Assembly: GCF_033115175.1 (NCBI RefSeq)
Contig: NC_084837.1
Location: forward strand, 24,056,266 to 24,120,265
Direction: 5' to 3'
Source of the DNA: Lepus europaeus
Lineage: Eukaryota; Chordata; Mammalia; Lagomorpha; Leporidae
DNA length: 64,000 bases
Each line of letters starts with the position of its first letter. The first letter of the stretch is position 1. This document shows positions 12,250 to 23,332 of this stretch, one piece after another. The notes under the pieces were generated by a model. It saw only the letters and a list, made by a program, of their open reading frames with translations. It was not told the DNA's origin and ran no database searches. Position numbers and translations under genes: made by a program.

Positions 12250-12377
12250 GACTTCGGAGTCATGGAAAAATGGAGCTGAATCATGTTTCTTTTCATGCAA
12301 AACCTGTTTATAGCCATGCATAGAGTTTTTAAAAAAATAATAAGCATTTACCATGAACTTTTTGAAGACCCCTTGTA
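12250..12377 (+). mobile_element. Small TIR element (MITE-like), near-complete plus copy
   Basis: Starts acttcggagtcatggaaa, has the atgcaaaacc and ccatgcatag core, and ends catgaactttttgaagaccc. The ends are inverted repeats of each other. It interrupts the surrounding L1M remnant, so it is younger than that element. Same family as 35279-35404 and others. Confidence 0.7.
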
Positions 12378-13730
12378 TTGTTCATAGGATCAAGAAAGTA
12401 CAGGCAATCAGAGCATGATTAAAAGGAGGCCAGAAGCTATGAAAAGGGTCTGCTCACCAAGTGCATAGATGTGCAAAGCATTGATGGGGGAAGGGAGGCC
12501 AGGGAATGGGAGTATAGTTCCCATAGGGGAGTCACCAAGCAGGGATGAGCAGCCTGGTGTCTCATTGTCAGGAGAGGAGGTAACAATGTGGAAAGTAGAA
12601 AACTGCAATGAAACCTCTGGGGTGGGATAGGAACCGTGGTGCTGGTGTGAACGCATGGTTGTATAGATTCACTCACATAGATGTAAAGCATGAGTGTAGG
12701 TACCTAGTCTCCAGCTCTGTCCATGGAGAGGCCTGGGAGCAGCAATACTTCAGCCACAAGCACACCCAGCATCCAGATCTTGGTTTCTAAATACCATCGT
12801 CAATGGAACCAGTGCTTTCTGTAGAAAAGGATGATTCTAGAGCTGGGGTGAGGACAAGAGTGCCCTATACCATCTATTTTGTGACCCAAACTAAGAAGTT
12901 CTCAAGGAACGATGGAGGCATGTCAAGAGGACATAGTACTCAACTTTCAGCCTGTGCCAATTTGGAAATCAAAATAAATGATGATAGTAACAGGTTATAA
13001 ACCATAGAAGAAGGAACCATGAGTCTATATCAATAGAATTAAATAGAAATCATAAAAAGATGATTATGTAATTTTAAGCTACTTCCTATAAACTCCAAAT
13101 TCTTATTAGCTACAGAGGGAAAAAGAATAGATTTGCATGGAGAAACCTGGAAGACACCACATTAGTCAAGGAAAGTTAATGTTACTACCAACAAAAATTT
13201 GAAATCGCATCCCACAGATAGAACACAATGAAATAAATGCTTCATCAGCTTCATGACATTAATGCCAATGCTTTGTTACCCAAATTAGATCATAGAGAAA
13301 CATTGAACCCAAACTGAGTGACATTTTACAAAATAAATGGCCAATAATCCCAAACGTATCACAGTTGGGTCATGAAAGTTGGAGAAGTCAAAGAAACTGT
13401 TCTGTTCAGAGCGACTAAATACAACCCGTGATTCTGAACTGGGTCCTCATACTCAGTGGGATACTGTTAGGGTGGTTTGCAATACTTACACGGGGTCCCA
13501 GGATCAGAGGGGGTAATGTGTCAGTATTAACTTCCTGATTCTCAGGTGATCATGTAGAAGAATTTCTTACTTGTAGGAAGCACACACTAAACTGCTCAAA
13601 GGTGATAGAACATCTTTTGCAACTTATTCTCACATTGTTCAGGGGGAAACAGAGTTGTTTTCCCTGTACCTAAAAGTCTTCTGTAACTTTTCAATTATTC
13701 TCAGAATACCAATAACTTTCCAAAAGAAAG
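12378..13730 (+). mobile_element. L1M-type LINE 3' UTR remnant, second part
   Basis: The 12985-13730 part matches the layout of old L1M 3' UTRs (aaataaatgatgatagtaac, gacattttacaaaataaatg, cttcctgattctcaggtgat, aacttattctcacattgttc). The 12378-12985 part is weaker but seems collinear. Non-coding. Confidence 0.55.
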
Positions 13731-13815
13731 GAAAAAGAAAAACTAGAGATGATGAATGCAGATAACTTTTTCCAGAGGATTAAAGGGATGGCAAGGAAAA
13801 ACTATTTTTACTTAC

Positions 13816-14122
13816 AACGGGGAAATAACATAGTATTTGTACACTGACGAAAATGATCACGTGGAGAACCCCAAACTGATGATACAGGATAGACAGCTGC
13901 TGGGAGATAAGTGGCTGGAGCAGCGTTCTTGCTGAGGGAGACGGGTTCTGATGCCCAAGTGAAGGAGGTCTCTCGAGAACAGTGTGGATCCTCACAGCTT
14001 GGTAATTGCTGAAATGCAGCTCTCCAGCCACCTTGCCAAATAGATTGTGGCTGTAAACCAAGGAGGAAGGGGAGCACAGTTCTAGAGAGCTCCAATAAAT
14101 GCCACCAGAATATGATTTTAGG
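13816..14122 (-). other. Possible unannotated exon within the GNG2 intron
   Basis: On the gene strand this interval has a pyrimidine run ending TTTTTTTTAAG (AG at 14124-14123) and a perfect donor (CGTT, then GTAAGTAAA; GT at 13815-13814). It is 307 bases long and not covered by any repeat I recognise. An open frame from 14095 ends at the TAA formed inside the donor, so it would be a non-coding or truncating alternative exon. This is a sequence-only prediction. Confidence 0.25.
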
Positions 14123-14140
14123 CTTAAAAAAAAAAAAGAG

Positions 14141-14559
14141 CCTATTCTATGCAGATATCTTGACAGCTCCAAGAAGCAGCAGCTGTCAATCAGGATAAAA
14201 ACCAGACCTCTGCATTTAAAGGGAATGTAGGGATACAGCTCTGTCTCCATTGCACCTGAAGTTGAGATCCATCTTTAAAACTGATGTCACCAAATGCCTG
14301 TAAGCCATCGGCAAAGATATGAGCACTGACAGGCTGTCACTGCTTATGCACGTGGTGAGTTGACTGTGCATTAAGGGTATCAATCATAAAATCACTCCTT
14401 GTTGGGTCGACTGCATCAACAGTGTCATCCAGGTTTGACTTGATTTTAATTTGTTGCTTAAAAGGGCTTCAAATAACATACTGGATGGAACTTGAAATGG
14501 GAAAGGTATGTAGGAAAACCAATCAGCCTGCTTTCTCCCACTCTACACTCACATCACTG
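14141..14559. other. Unclassified intronic sequence
   Basis: No recognised repeat or gene. It may be the start of the LTR that follows. Confidence 0.45.
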
Positions 14560-15600
14560 TCAATAGATTCCTTCTAACACCACCAAGCAACTCTCTGACA
14601 TCACCTGAGTGTCCCACAATTCAACTCGATTCTGACACCATCTACCTGGAGGTCCTGTCAGATCTCACAGGTTAAGGGCTCAGTCCCATAAGACTGCCTC
14701 CTACCCCTCAATTCAGACACCAAGTGCAAACAGCAGGCAGCCAGGCTGCCTACAGATTCTGCATGACTTGGCTGCGAATCAGAGGCTCCTGTGACCTCCT
14801 CCTCAAACTAAAATGGCTCACAGAACCCAGGAAAACAGTTTACTTACTATTGCCAATTTTTTACATAGGATATTTTAAAGATATAAAGGAACAATCAGAT
14901 GAAGAGATTTTTAGGGTGAGGTCTGGGAAGGGCTGTACACACAGGAGCTTCTGTCCCTTCAGAGCCAGAGGGCACCAACTTCTTGGCAGGTGCACAGCTC
15001 TCTGAACTCTGTATTTCTGGGAGTTTTATGTAGGATTCATCATGTAGACACAAAAACACTGTTAGCCTCATTTCTAGTCCCACCTTGGAGGACAAGGGGT
15101 GCATGATTCCAAGCCTCAAAGCATGGTTGGTTTTTCAGGTGACTAACTCCCACCTAGGAGCTCACCAAGAGTTGCCTTATTACACGTGGGTGTGGAACAC
15201 TTCTCCTGTCAAGGGCCATTTGGATATTTATAACATCATTCATGGGCCATACAAAATGATCAACTTAAAAATGAGCCTGCACTAGACTTACTGAATTTTG
15301 AGTCCCACCTATAGTTGCCTCGGCAGGGCCAGACCAAATGATTTATGGGACATATATGGCACACATGCTGGGTATTCCTCACCCATGACTAGAACAAAAG
15401 ATGTTCTAATTACCAGGAAATTGTATAGATCTTAGGAGCAACATCAGGAACTTGGATCAAAGGCCAAATATTAGAACAAAAGATTCTTCTAGCACCCCTA
15501 TCTGCAATGGTGTTATGAGCTGTGTCAGCATCCAGGTGCAAAGACCAAATACATGTTTTATTATTTCATAGCAGGTTACTGTGAACATTCTAGATAACTT
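14560..15600 (+). mobile_element. ERVL-like LTR remnant
   Basis: Ordered blocks include ggttaagggctcagtccc, gcatgacttggctgcgaatc, gggtgaggtctgggaaggg, gcatggttggtttttcaggt, ttaccaggaaattgta and gaccaaatacatgttttatt. They follow an old endogenous-retrovirus LTR of ERVL type; the subfamily is uncertain. It is longer than one LTR usually is, so it may include insertions. No retroviral coding region is visible. Confidence 0.5.
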
Positions 15601-15929
15601 GTCATAGGCCTGGCAGGCTCAGAAAAGATGAAAAAGAAATTGCCAAACATCTGGGAAGAGATCTTAGACATGTCAAACTGCTCCAACATTTGTCTTACTC
15701 AGGTCAAAAGCTGTGGCTATGTTTTAAAAAAGGCTTTATTTCCTTTGAATCATTAATACTTAATTCAAATAAAGAATATTAACACATCTAGGTTAAGAAG
15801 CAGTATATGAAGGAGGAACCTCAGTATTATTTGCTAGGTCTTGGGATCAAAGTGGATGAAGGGGAAGTGCTTTAGAGAACAAGATCGCTAGTGCAGGAAA
15901 TGGGAAGTAGTAAGTGACTGTGATGGCTG
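15601..15929. other. Unique intronic sequence
   Basis: Nothing recognised. Confidence 0.5.
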
Positions 15930-16490
15930 CCTCACCACAGTGTCCTACATGGCCGCCACAGCCTGCATCACCACGATATTCCACATCACCACAATGCCCT
16001 GCATCGCCATGGTGTCCGTCTCCATCACCATGATGTCTGTCTGCCTGTCACCATCACCATGGTGTTTCCATCACCGTGGAGTAGCATCACCATCACCATC
16101 ACCACAGTGACTGTCTCCATCATTATGGGGTCTGTATCACCATCACCATGGTGTCTGCCTGTATCACTATGATGTCTGCCTGTGTTTGACTGTATCAGTA
16201 CTGTAACTGTCTCCATTATTAATGTATCTGTCACCATCACCACAGTGTATATCTCTATCACCATGGAGTCTGCATCACTACCACCATCACCATGGTGACT
16301 GTCTCCTTCACCATGGAGTCAGTATCACCATGGCAGCTGTCTCCATCATTATGGGGTCTGCATCACCAACACCATCACCATGGTGTCTGCCTGTACCACT
16401 ATGATGTCTGCCTGTGTTCTGTCCGCATCAACACTGTAACTGTCTCCATTATTACTGTGTCTGTCACCATCACCACGGTGACTGTCTCCA
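15930..16490. repeat. CAT/CAC-based minisatellite with a higher-order unit of about 226 bases
   Basis: Built from variants of a 20-30 base motif (atcaccatcaccatggtg plus tctgcctg or ctgtctcc). A longer unit recurs: ctgtctccatcattatgggg starts at 16111 and again at 16337. The same order of variants follows each time (tatcactatgatgtctgcc, then ctccattatta, then tctgtcaccatcaccac). Histidine-rich open frames on both strands are a by-product. Confidence 0.85.
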
Positions 16491-16593
16491 AGCACCCAGG
16501 ATTAGACTTTGACTGAAACTAGGAAAAAAATGAATTTTCAAAACAATAATCATGTTTACTGAATTAAACATTATGTTTAATTTATTCTACTTA

Positions 16594-16957
16594 GGCCAGC
16601 GCCGCGGCTCACTAGGCTAATCCTCTGCCTTGCGGCGCCGGCACACCGGGTTCTAGTCCCGGTCGGGGCACCGGTCCTGTCCCGGTTGCCCCTCTTCCAG
16701 GCCAGCTCTCTGCTGTGGCCAGGGAGTGCAGTGGAGGATGGCCCAAGTGCTTGGGCCCTGCACCCCATGGGAGACCAGGAGAAGCACCTGGCTCCTGCCA
16801 TCCGATCGGCGCGGTGCGCCGGCCGCAGCGCGCCTACCACGGCGGCCATTGGAGGGTGAACCAACGGCAAAAAGGAAGACCTTTCTCTCTGTCTCTCTCT
16901 CTCACTGTCCACTCTGCCTGTCAAAAAAAATAAAATAAAATAAAAAATAAAAAAAAA
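16594..16957 (+). mobile_element. CSINE2-type SINE, young
   Basis: Full plus copy with GC-rich head (ggccagcgccgcggctcac) and a tail of A-runs broken by T. A perfect 16-base TSD, taatttattctactta, lies at 16578-16593 and 16958-16973. Its intact CpGs suggest a recent insertion. Confidence 0.95.
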
Positions 16958-17035
16958 TAATTTATTCTACTTAATAAAAGAATTAAGATACTACCACCAT
17001 CCAAAATACTTCCATTTTTAAGGGGAGGGGATTTG

Positions 17036-17316
17036 ACATTACAGTTAAGATACTGCTTGGGATGCCACATTCCACTTCAGAGTGTCCGGGTTCAAGTGTT
17101 TGCTCCACTCCCAATTCCAGATTCCTGATCAAGTGAGGTGGCGGTCCTCCCACCCACCTGGGAGACCTGGATTCAGTTCATTGCTCCTGGCTTTGGCCTG
17201 GCCTGGCCCAGCTCTGGTTGTTATGAGTATATGGGAGTGCTCTCTGTTTCTCTCCCTCTCTCTCTTACTCTCTTGTTGCCTTTCAAATAAATTAAATTAA
17301 AAGACATTTTAAGAAA
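17036..17316 (+). mobile_element. CSINE, old copy
   Basis: Plus copy with a shortened, diverged head and body. Recognisable by ctgggagacctggattcag, ctcctggctttggcctggc and the tttcaaataaattaa tail. Confidence 0.8.
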
Positions 17317-17393
17317 AAGAAACTTCAAGTCAGAAAACTAAGCTAATCACAAATACCCATTTTACATGGATTGTAAATTACCATGGTTTTACA

Positions 17394-17600
17394 ATACAAG
17401 TTGAGTATCTTTATCCAAAATGCTTGAGACCAGAGGTGTTTCAGAATTTTTTATATTTTGGATAATTCACATTGTATAATATACAATGAGATATCAGAAA
17501 TTCATTTGTTTCATATGCACCTTATACATATAGACTGAAGATAATTTTATATAATATCTGCAATGTGCCAGCATTTTCACTGTAACCTATCATCACATGA
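17394..17600 (-). mobile_element. Tigger-type (MER2-like) DNA transposon fragment
   Basis: Contains caagttgagtatctttatcc, aaaatgcttgagaccagagg and a tttcagaattttttatat block, the end of the Tigger/MER2 group. Only one end is clear. Confidence 0.6.
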
Positions 17601-17926
17601 GGTCAGATGTGGAATATTTTAAAAATTATATCAACTCCTTAAAAGTGAAATTTTATGCTCAAATATTAATACATGCTTGATTTTAGTTTTTGCTTTGCCT
17701 TCAGCAAATTAATTAGTACTGGCCATTTTGAACACAGTCCTTTCTACATAAGTCCTTTGATTTCCATGTAAGTCCTTTACTGATTTCACCATCTCTAGAA
17801 ACACTCTCAGTTGGCCTGTAAGAAGGAATATAGTCCAATCTTCTCAGTAGAATTAAATATAAGCATTTCAGGGAAGAGTTGTTAATATTTTCAATTCAAA
17901 TCCTAGAAAAGTACTCAAAAGTCCCA
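17601..17926. other. Unique AT-rich intronic sequence
   Basis: May contain more of the Tigger element; nothing firm. Confidence 0.45.
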
Positions 17927-18256
17927 GGGGCCGGTGCTGTGGCACAGCTGGTAAAGTCGCTGTCTGCAACACTGGCATCTTATATAGGCACTGGTGTGAG
18001 TGAGTCCTGGCTGCTTTGCTTCCTATCTAGCTCCCTATTGATGGCCTGGGAAAGCAGTGGAAGATGGCCCAAGTCCTTGGGCCCCTGCACCCATGTGGGA
18101 GACCCAGAAGAAGCTCCTGGCTTCTGGCTTTGGCCTGGCCCAGCCCTGGGCCATTGCAACCATCTGGGGAGTGAACAAGTAGATGGAGGACCTCTTTCTC
18201 TTTCTCTCTCTCTCTCTCTGTAACTCTTTCAAGCAAATAAATAAATATTTTAAAAC
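17927..18256 (+). mobile_element. CSINE
   Basis: Near-complete plus copy: ggggccggtgctgtggcac head, CT-repeat near 18200-18220, and aaataaataaatatttta tail. Bases 18057-18131 are repeated exactly at 19116-19190. Confidence 0.92.
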
Positions 18257-19115
18257 AAACAAAAATATATCTTTTCTCTTGTGACATGCTTGATGCGCTA
18301 ACAAGTCCATTTCTCAGTACAGCACTGCCTGAAGTTCAGTTCCAGGCTATTTTGAGTCATTCCCAGAAAGACAATATAGGCTTTAGAAATGTCCATGTTT
18401 GGGTCACTAATTTATACCTGTCAGGTCTGAAAATCAGCCTGTTCTTTTTCATGTTAAACTGTTTTAAACAGGAAGCGCACCATAAATACAAGCTCCTTAG
18501 GATCACACAATGACATGATGCAATGCAGTATGTTCAATGCCACCCTTCTTTTTTCTATTTCATTTGTATTCTCCCCTCAGTTTTTCTTGGCCAATTACAT
18601 TTATGCTTAGAATCTGTAAATCCGTAAGTATAACTGAGAATGTCAAAGTGCATGTAGCTCTTGAAGTCTTGTGATATGACACCCTTGATACACAAACTTA
18701 AAAGTTAAATACTAAAATTAGTGTTAGTTGATTTCCTTGTACCCCAGTATCATGATAGATACAAAGAAGTAAATGTGCTCTTTGACTTTAAGAACAATGT
18801 AGCCCCCTGGAAAAAATGTATTTGATGAAGGTGAAATTGCTGACTAAATGGGTGAGCAAATCTGGTCAGAATGGAAAGAGAGATTTGTGAACAAGTGGGT
18901 ATTTGAGCTGGTCCCTAAAGGAGGAACAAGATGTGGCCAAAGAATAAGAAACAGGCATTTCCAGTGAGGGACCCAGAATAACAGAAAAGTGGGAATGGGC
19001 ATGGCACATTTTTATAACAGTAAAGAGACCCTGTTGGAAAGGTGTACTGGGAATACTTGGAGAAATGAGAAATATGCTTAAAATTTGAATGTAGGTTCAG
19101 ATTCATGGAGCTTAA
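18257..19115. other. Mostly unique intronic sequence
   Basis: Bases 18840-18990 resemble a diverged ancient interspersed repeat of uncertain family. The rest is unrecognised. Confidence 0.45.
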
Positions 19116-19190
19116 GTGGAAGATGGCCCAAGTCCTTGGGCCCCTGCACCCATGTGGGAGACCCAGAAGAAGCTCCTGGCTTCTGGCTTT
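19116..19190 (+). repeat. Orphan 75-base internal CSINE fragment
   Basis: Bases 19116-19190 are identical to 18057-18131, from gtggaagatggcccaagtcc to cttctggcttt. The fragment lacks head, tail, A-run and TSD. It is therefore not an ordinary retroposed SINE. Confidence 0.85.
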
Positions 19191-19430
19191 CTTTTGCCTT
19201 TCCATTTTACTTTGCATATTGCTAACGGTGACTTCTGACACACAGCATCTTTCCTGCTAACAGTGGTTCCCAGCCCCAAGTGGGTTAAACACCCAGAGCC
19301 ATCATTTTATAATGTGGTGCAATTCTCTCGTCAGTTGAGTAAAACTGGAGACACTTCCTTCTTGCTAGAAGTGAGATGCCGCTCTCACTGAGGCCGAAGG
19401 GGATTGTCAACCTGGCTCTTTCTTCACGGA

Positions 19431-19490
19431 GTGGGAACTCGGAGGTGTGTCCCGGGGAAGGTGGGAACTCGGAGGTGTGTCCCGGGGAAC
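19431..19490. repeat. Tandem duplication, two 30-base units
   Basis: The unit begins gtgggaactcggaggtgtgt. The copies at 19431-19460 and 19461-19490 differ only in the last base (g or c). GC-rich, with a third partial gtggg after. Confidence 0.95.
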
Positions 19491-21237
19491 GTGGGTCTGC
19501 GAGATGGACCCGGCAGCTGAGAAACTCATTCTTCGCAGGCAAAGAAAGAGGTAGTCACAGAGAGAGGAGCAGGAACACGTGACAGAGCACTTGGCATTCT
19601 CAACGGCCTTCCACTTCTTGGATCTCTGCTCTTAAATTCTGAATCTTTTATTACCATCAACCTCCCTCTTTCTGCTTAAGCTAACTGGGTGTAGGCTCCT
19701 GTTATTAGAAACCCAAAGACTCCCAGGACAGCAATGAGGAAAGAGGTTTATGGAGGCCCTGCTGCCCTTCACCTTTGTCCACGCTCTCTCCACTCGTGCA
19801 CCATGGACGAGTTTCTTTTATTGTGCCTCGCTCAGCATTAGCGTCAGTAGCCCGCTGTTTCTTACAGCAGTCATAGTTCACAACCCCTCTGCACCCCTTC
19901 CCCTGCCTCTCCTTCCCATGTTCCATCAGTTCTCTTTACTCTCTGTCCTTAATGAAATGTGAACAAAGAAATACAGAAAGGCTGGAGGAGTAATTTATAC
20001 ATGCCTGGGGCTTATGAACGCTAATGGGTTCATTAGCCCAAATCTCCTGGGAGTTGATAGCAATGGCGTAGGACACGAGGTTTTAAAACCAGTATGACAC
20101 TCGCCTGCAGGAGGGCTTTTCCATGCAAACCATGTGACTGCAGAGGCCGCGGCTGGACCGTCCACGGCTCTGCTGAGGGCAGTGCCCACTCCCTCTTGTT
20201 AAGGCTCCTACTGAGGGAGCCCTGGACTAGAGGCAGGCTAGAGCGACTCCACCCACAGCTCCTTGCTGGTGCATACACATTGAACAAAACCAGATGCAAG
20301 CTCAGGTGGAACAGCAATCGCCAGTGCACAGCGAGATTTAGATTTTGACAAAAACGACTTAGAAAAGGTTTCATTAAGACCGGCCCTGCCTTCACAATGG
20401 CTAAAGTATAACCGGTACACTTGCTCTTTGGAGACGGCGTGTTAAAGGCATCCAAATACCCCCGTGCTGTGAGAACTCTGTGGCCGGGTCTCTCTCCCAG
20501 CCCCGCCCTTTGCTGGAAGCTCCTGTCTCCTATTCAAATACAATGTCACTTCTCTCCTCACCATAGTGTCTGGTCTTGTATATTGTCATGGATACCAGGC
20601 CACCAACCCGGACTCATCTCACCAGTTTTCCCACAACCCGAGGCTTGGTCACCTCTGCCACAGTGGGTTCTGCCAGAGGTGCACAGAGCCACTGCCGTCC
20701 TTTCTAACAAGGTCACTGCCCTAACGGGGAAATCGCACACATGGCGTCTACAGAGAGAAGCCCTGCCTGGCTGCACGGACAGTGGGTAGAGCAGCTCGGG
20801 AGGCCTGAAGGGACCCCTGAGAGCAGACAACGAAGCCCGAAGCCACAGCTGGCGATGGTGTTGGTGCAGCTGTGGTCTTGCCACCGCCTCAACAAACACC
20901 GATCTGGGGCTTCGCCGCAGCACGCTTGCCTGGCCCCACGGTGCTGAACAGACGCTGTGACATGGGCCGCGGCTGCGCTTCCAACAACGGAAGGTCTAAC
21001 GGGGCCAAGAGAGACTGAGGGATCCGCAGTGAAGTTCGCTGAGGAGGGCATCTGTGTATGCTCAGTTCATCAGGTTCATGCTCTGTCCCCCTTTCGGTAG
21101 GGGTTCATGTGTGTCCCCTCGGACAGTCAGGGTGTGCTCCTGGCTTCTTTCTGATGACATTTGGTAGTTATGCCTCCTTGCTACCTTATTTGTATGGATA
21201 ACAGACCTTATTCCTATTTTTGGGCAACCCTGCATGA
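19491..21237. other. Unique intronic sequence, GC-richer
   Basis: About 1.7 kb without recognised repeats. Open frames on both strands near 20.4-21.0 kb overlap each other and match nothing I know. They lack convincing splice pairs. Confidence 0.5.
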
Positions 21238-21365
21238 GGCTAGAGATCTTTGAGGGCAAGAATGGTGTCTTTATTCACCTGCATTTCTCTGAAACCCAAC
21301 AGATCCAAGCAATTTGGCAATCTCCCAACAAAATATGCATTCGATGAAAGAACGGATAAACACCT
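21238..21365 (+). mobile_element. L2 LINE 3' end fragment
   Basis: Matches the L2 3' end in order: ctttgagggcaagaatggtg, ctttattcacctgcatttct, and a tail with gcattcgatgaaagaacgg. Confidence 0.65.
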
Positions 21366-22066
21366 GGACAAACAGCAAACATTCCACCTCAGTCTGGAAG
21401 GAGTCACGAGCTGGTTGTCAAGTAAGGCAGGAAGATGAGAGGGGAAGGGGCCTGAGTGCTGCAGGCATGGGAGTGGCCCCTGAAGGGAATTAAGAGTGAT
21501 TCAGTACAGCATGTGGACAAGGGGAAGGCAACGAATCATTAGAGCTGGGCTGGGGCCAGAGGAGCCTCGTGCACTCCGCTGAAGAGCTGCATTCGGTCTC
21601 GTAGGTGATGGGGAATCGTGATCAGACTTTCTGTGGGAGAGGGACGCTACAAGACTTTTTCTCAAAAAGCTTCTGCGGCAGCAGTGTGATGGGTAACTGA
21701 CAGCAGGGAAGGAGATGGGTTGAGATGGGAGTGAGGAGGTGGGGGAAGAGCCCCTTTGCTGTCAGTAGCACAGGTGAGGCATGATGGAGGTCTGCCCGAT
21801 GGCTGAAAGGCCTATTTCCGCCCTCCTCCTCCCCCACTGTCAGTCTTCATTAGCCATCAGCCCATCACATCCTCCTCAGGAGCAGTGCCTGCGGCTGCTG
21901 AGTAGTAATGGAAAATGCCAACCACAACAGAGCTGCCCAAACTTTTACCTTTATGGGTCACCCCAAAAAGCTGAGCGATGTTTTCTTGAAGGCCCAGGAG
22001 CAGAACTTTCTTTCCCCCTAAAAAAGGCCAGTCTGATACTATAAATCGTGGACTGCCTCATTTCTG
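21366..22066. other. Mostly unique intronic sequence
   Basis: Bases 21590-21745 resemble an ancient repeat of uncertain family (gtgatggggaatcgtgatca). Otherwise nothing recognised. Confidence 0.45.
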
Positions 22067-22091
22067 CCTTTTTTTTTTAAGATTTATTTGT

Positions 22092-22435
22092 TGGGGCTGT
22101 TGCTGTGTCACAGTGGGTTAAGCTTCTAGCTGCAATGCCAGCTAGAGCTGGCCATACGAGAGCTGGTTTGAGTTCTGGCTGCTCTTCTTCCAACCCAGCT
22201 CCCCTGATAATGTACCTGGGAAAGCAGTGAGGGGTGGCCAAGTGCTCAGGTCCCTGTCACCCATGTGGAACACTCAGATGGAGTTCCTAGTTCCTGGTTT
22301 TGGCCTGGCCCAGCCCAGGCCATTGTGGCCATTTATGTAGTGAACTATTGGATGGAGCCTTTCTCTCTGTGTGTGTTTTTCCCTCTCTCTCCTTCATTCT
22401 GCCTTTCAAATAAATACATAAACAAATTTTAAAAT
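22092..22435 (+). mobile_element. CSINE nested in the tail of an opposite CSINE
   Basis: Plus copy from ggggctgttgctgtgtcac to the A-rich tail. The flanks share atttatttg (22083-22091 and just after the tail near 22437), so it landed in the older element's tail. The pair is an inverted repeat of some 300 bases per arm. Confidence 0.85.
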
Positions 22436-22460
22436 ATTTATTTATTTGAAAGACAGAATG

Positions 22461-22558
22461 ACAGAGAGAAGGGAAGAGAAGGAAGAGGAGGAGGAGAAAA
22501 AGGAGGAGGATGAGGAAAAGGAACAGGAGGAGGAAGAGGAGGAGGAGGAAGAGGGAGA
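22461..22558. repeat. Purine-only (GGA/GAA)n tract
   Basis: About 98 bases, nearly all A/G, expanded from the GA-rich part of a minus-strand CSINE. Able in principle to form triplex DNA. Confidence 0.85.
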
Positions 22559-22830
22559 CATTGATTCTGTCCTCTAGTTCACTCCCCAAATGGTGACAAC
22601 AGCTGAGGCTGGGCTAAGCCAAAGCCAAGAATCGAGAATTCCATTAGGGTCTCACACGTGAGTGGCAGGGGCCCAAGTCCTTGGGCCATCATCTGCCATC
22701 TTTCCAGGCACATTAGCAGGGAGCTGGATCAGAAGCAGAGCAGCCAGGGCTCTAACCGGCACTCTGACACGGGGTGCTGGTGACACAAACGGTGACAGAA
22801 CCTGTTGCACCATAACACCGGCCCCTCCCT

Positions 22831-23190
22831 GGAGTTTCTATTCCCACCTGCCACTTTATATTTTTCAGCAAGGGAGTAAAAAAGATGAGGCAAGAAAAGA
22901 GGAAAAAAGGACTGTGGCAAAGGAGTAGGCAGTGGTAAGGATGTCACTTCTCTCATTCATGAACAACAGAATCAAAGCTGTTGAAAGAAGGCTAGGAACT
23001 GACTAGGTCTCGTGGTTCATTAATAGGGGTTGCAATTTATAGGGAAGTTGAAGCATTTGGAAAACTTGTCCACAGATATTTGCTCAGCTTATTTTCCAAA
23101 GGAGGATGAACCCCTCCCTTCACTCTTCTTGATGGGATTTAGAAGGTACAAATCGGCTCTGAACCTTGGGATTAACTGAAAAAAATGTTT
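22831..23190. other. Unique intronic sequence
   Basis: Nothing recognised. Confidence 0.5.
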
Positions 23191-23325
23191 AAAAAATACT
23201 GAGTTAAAAAAATACAGATGCCTGGAGCATACCCAAGCAATTCTGATTTAATTGGTTTGGGAAGTGGTTCCTCTTTAAAGCTCTCTGGTTGATGCGAACA
23301 CACATCTGGGCTGAAAACCACTGCT
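23191..23325 (-). mobile_element. hAT-Charlie (MER5A-like) fragment
   Basis: Contains atacagatgcctggagcata, caattctgatttaattggtt and a terminal gaaaaccactgctct, the inverted terminal motif of MER5-like elements. The central part is lost. Confidence 0.65.
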
Positions 23326-23332
23326 CTACACC

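Larger units (their letters stand above)
22067..22830 (-). mobile_element. CSINE interrupted by a second CSINE
   Basis: Minus copy: T-run and start of tail at 22067-22091, remainder from about 22436 to 22830 (tttgaaagacagaatgacag to the reversed head near ccataacaccggcccc). A plus CSINE sits in its tail. Its GA-rich part at 22461-22558 has expanded into a purine tract. Confidence 0.85.

Noticed and set aside
16025..16516. Histidine-rich open frames on both strands
   Set aside because: They are translations of the CAT/CAC minisatellite.
16594..16680. tRNA-like start of CSINE copies as a tRNA gene
   Set aside because: CSINE heads derive from a tRNA and keep A/B-box-like parts, but they lack a complete cloverleaf and anticodon arm in the right place. 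They are SINE promoters, not tRNA genes.
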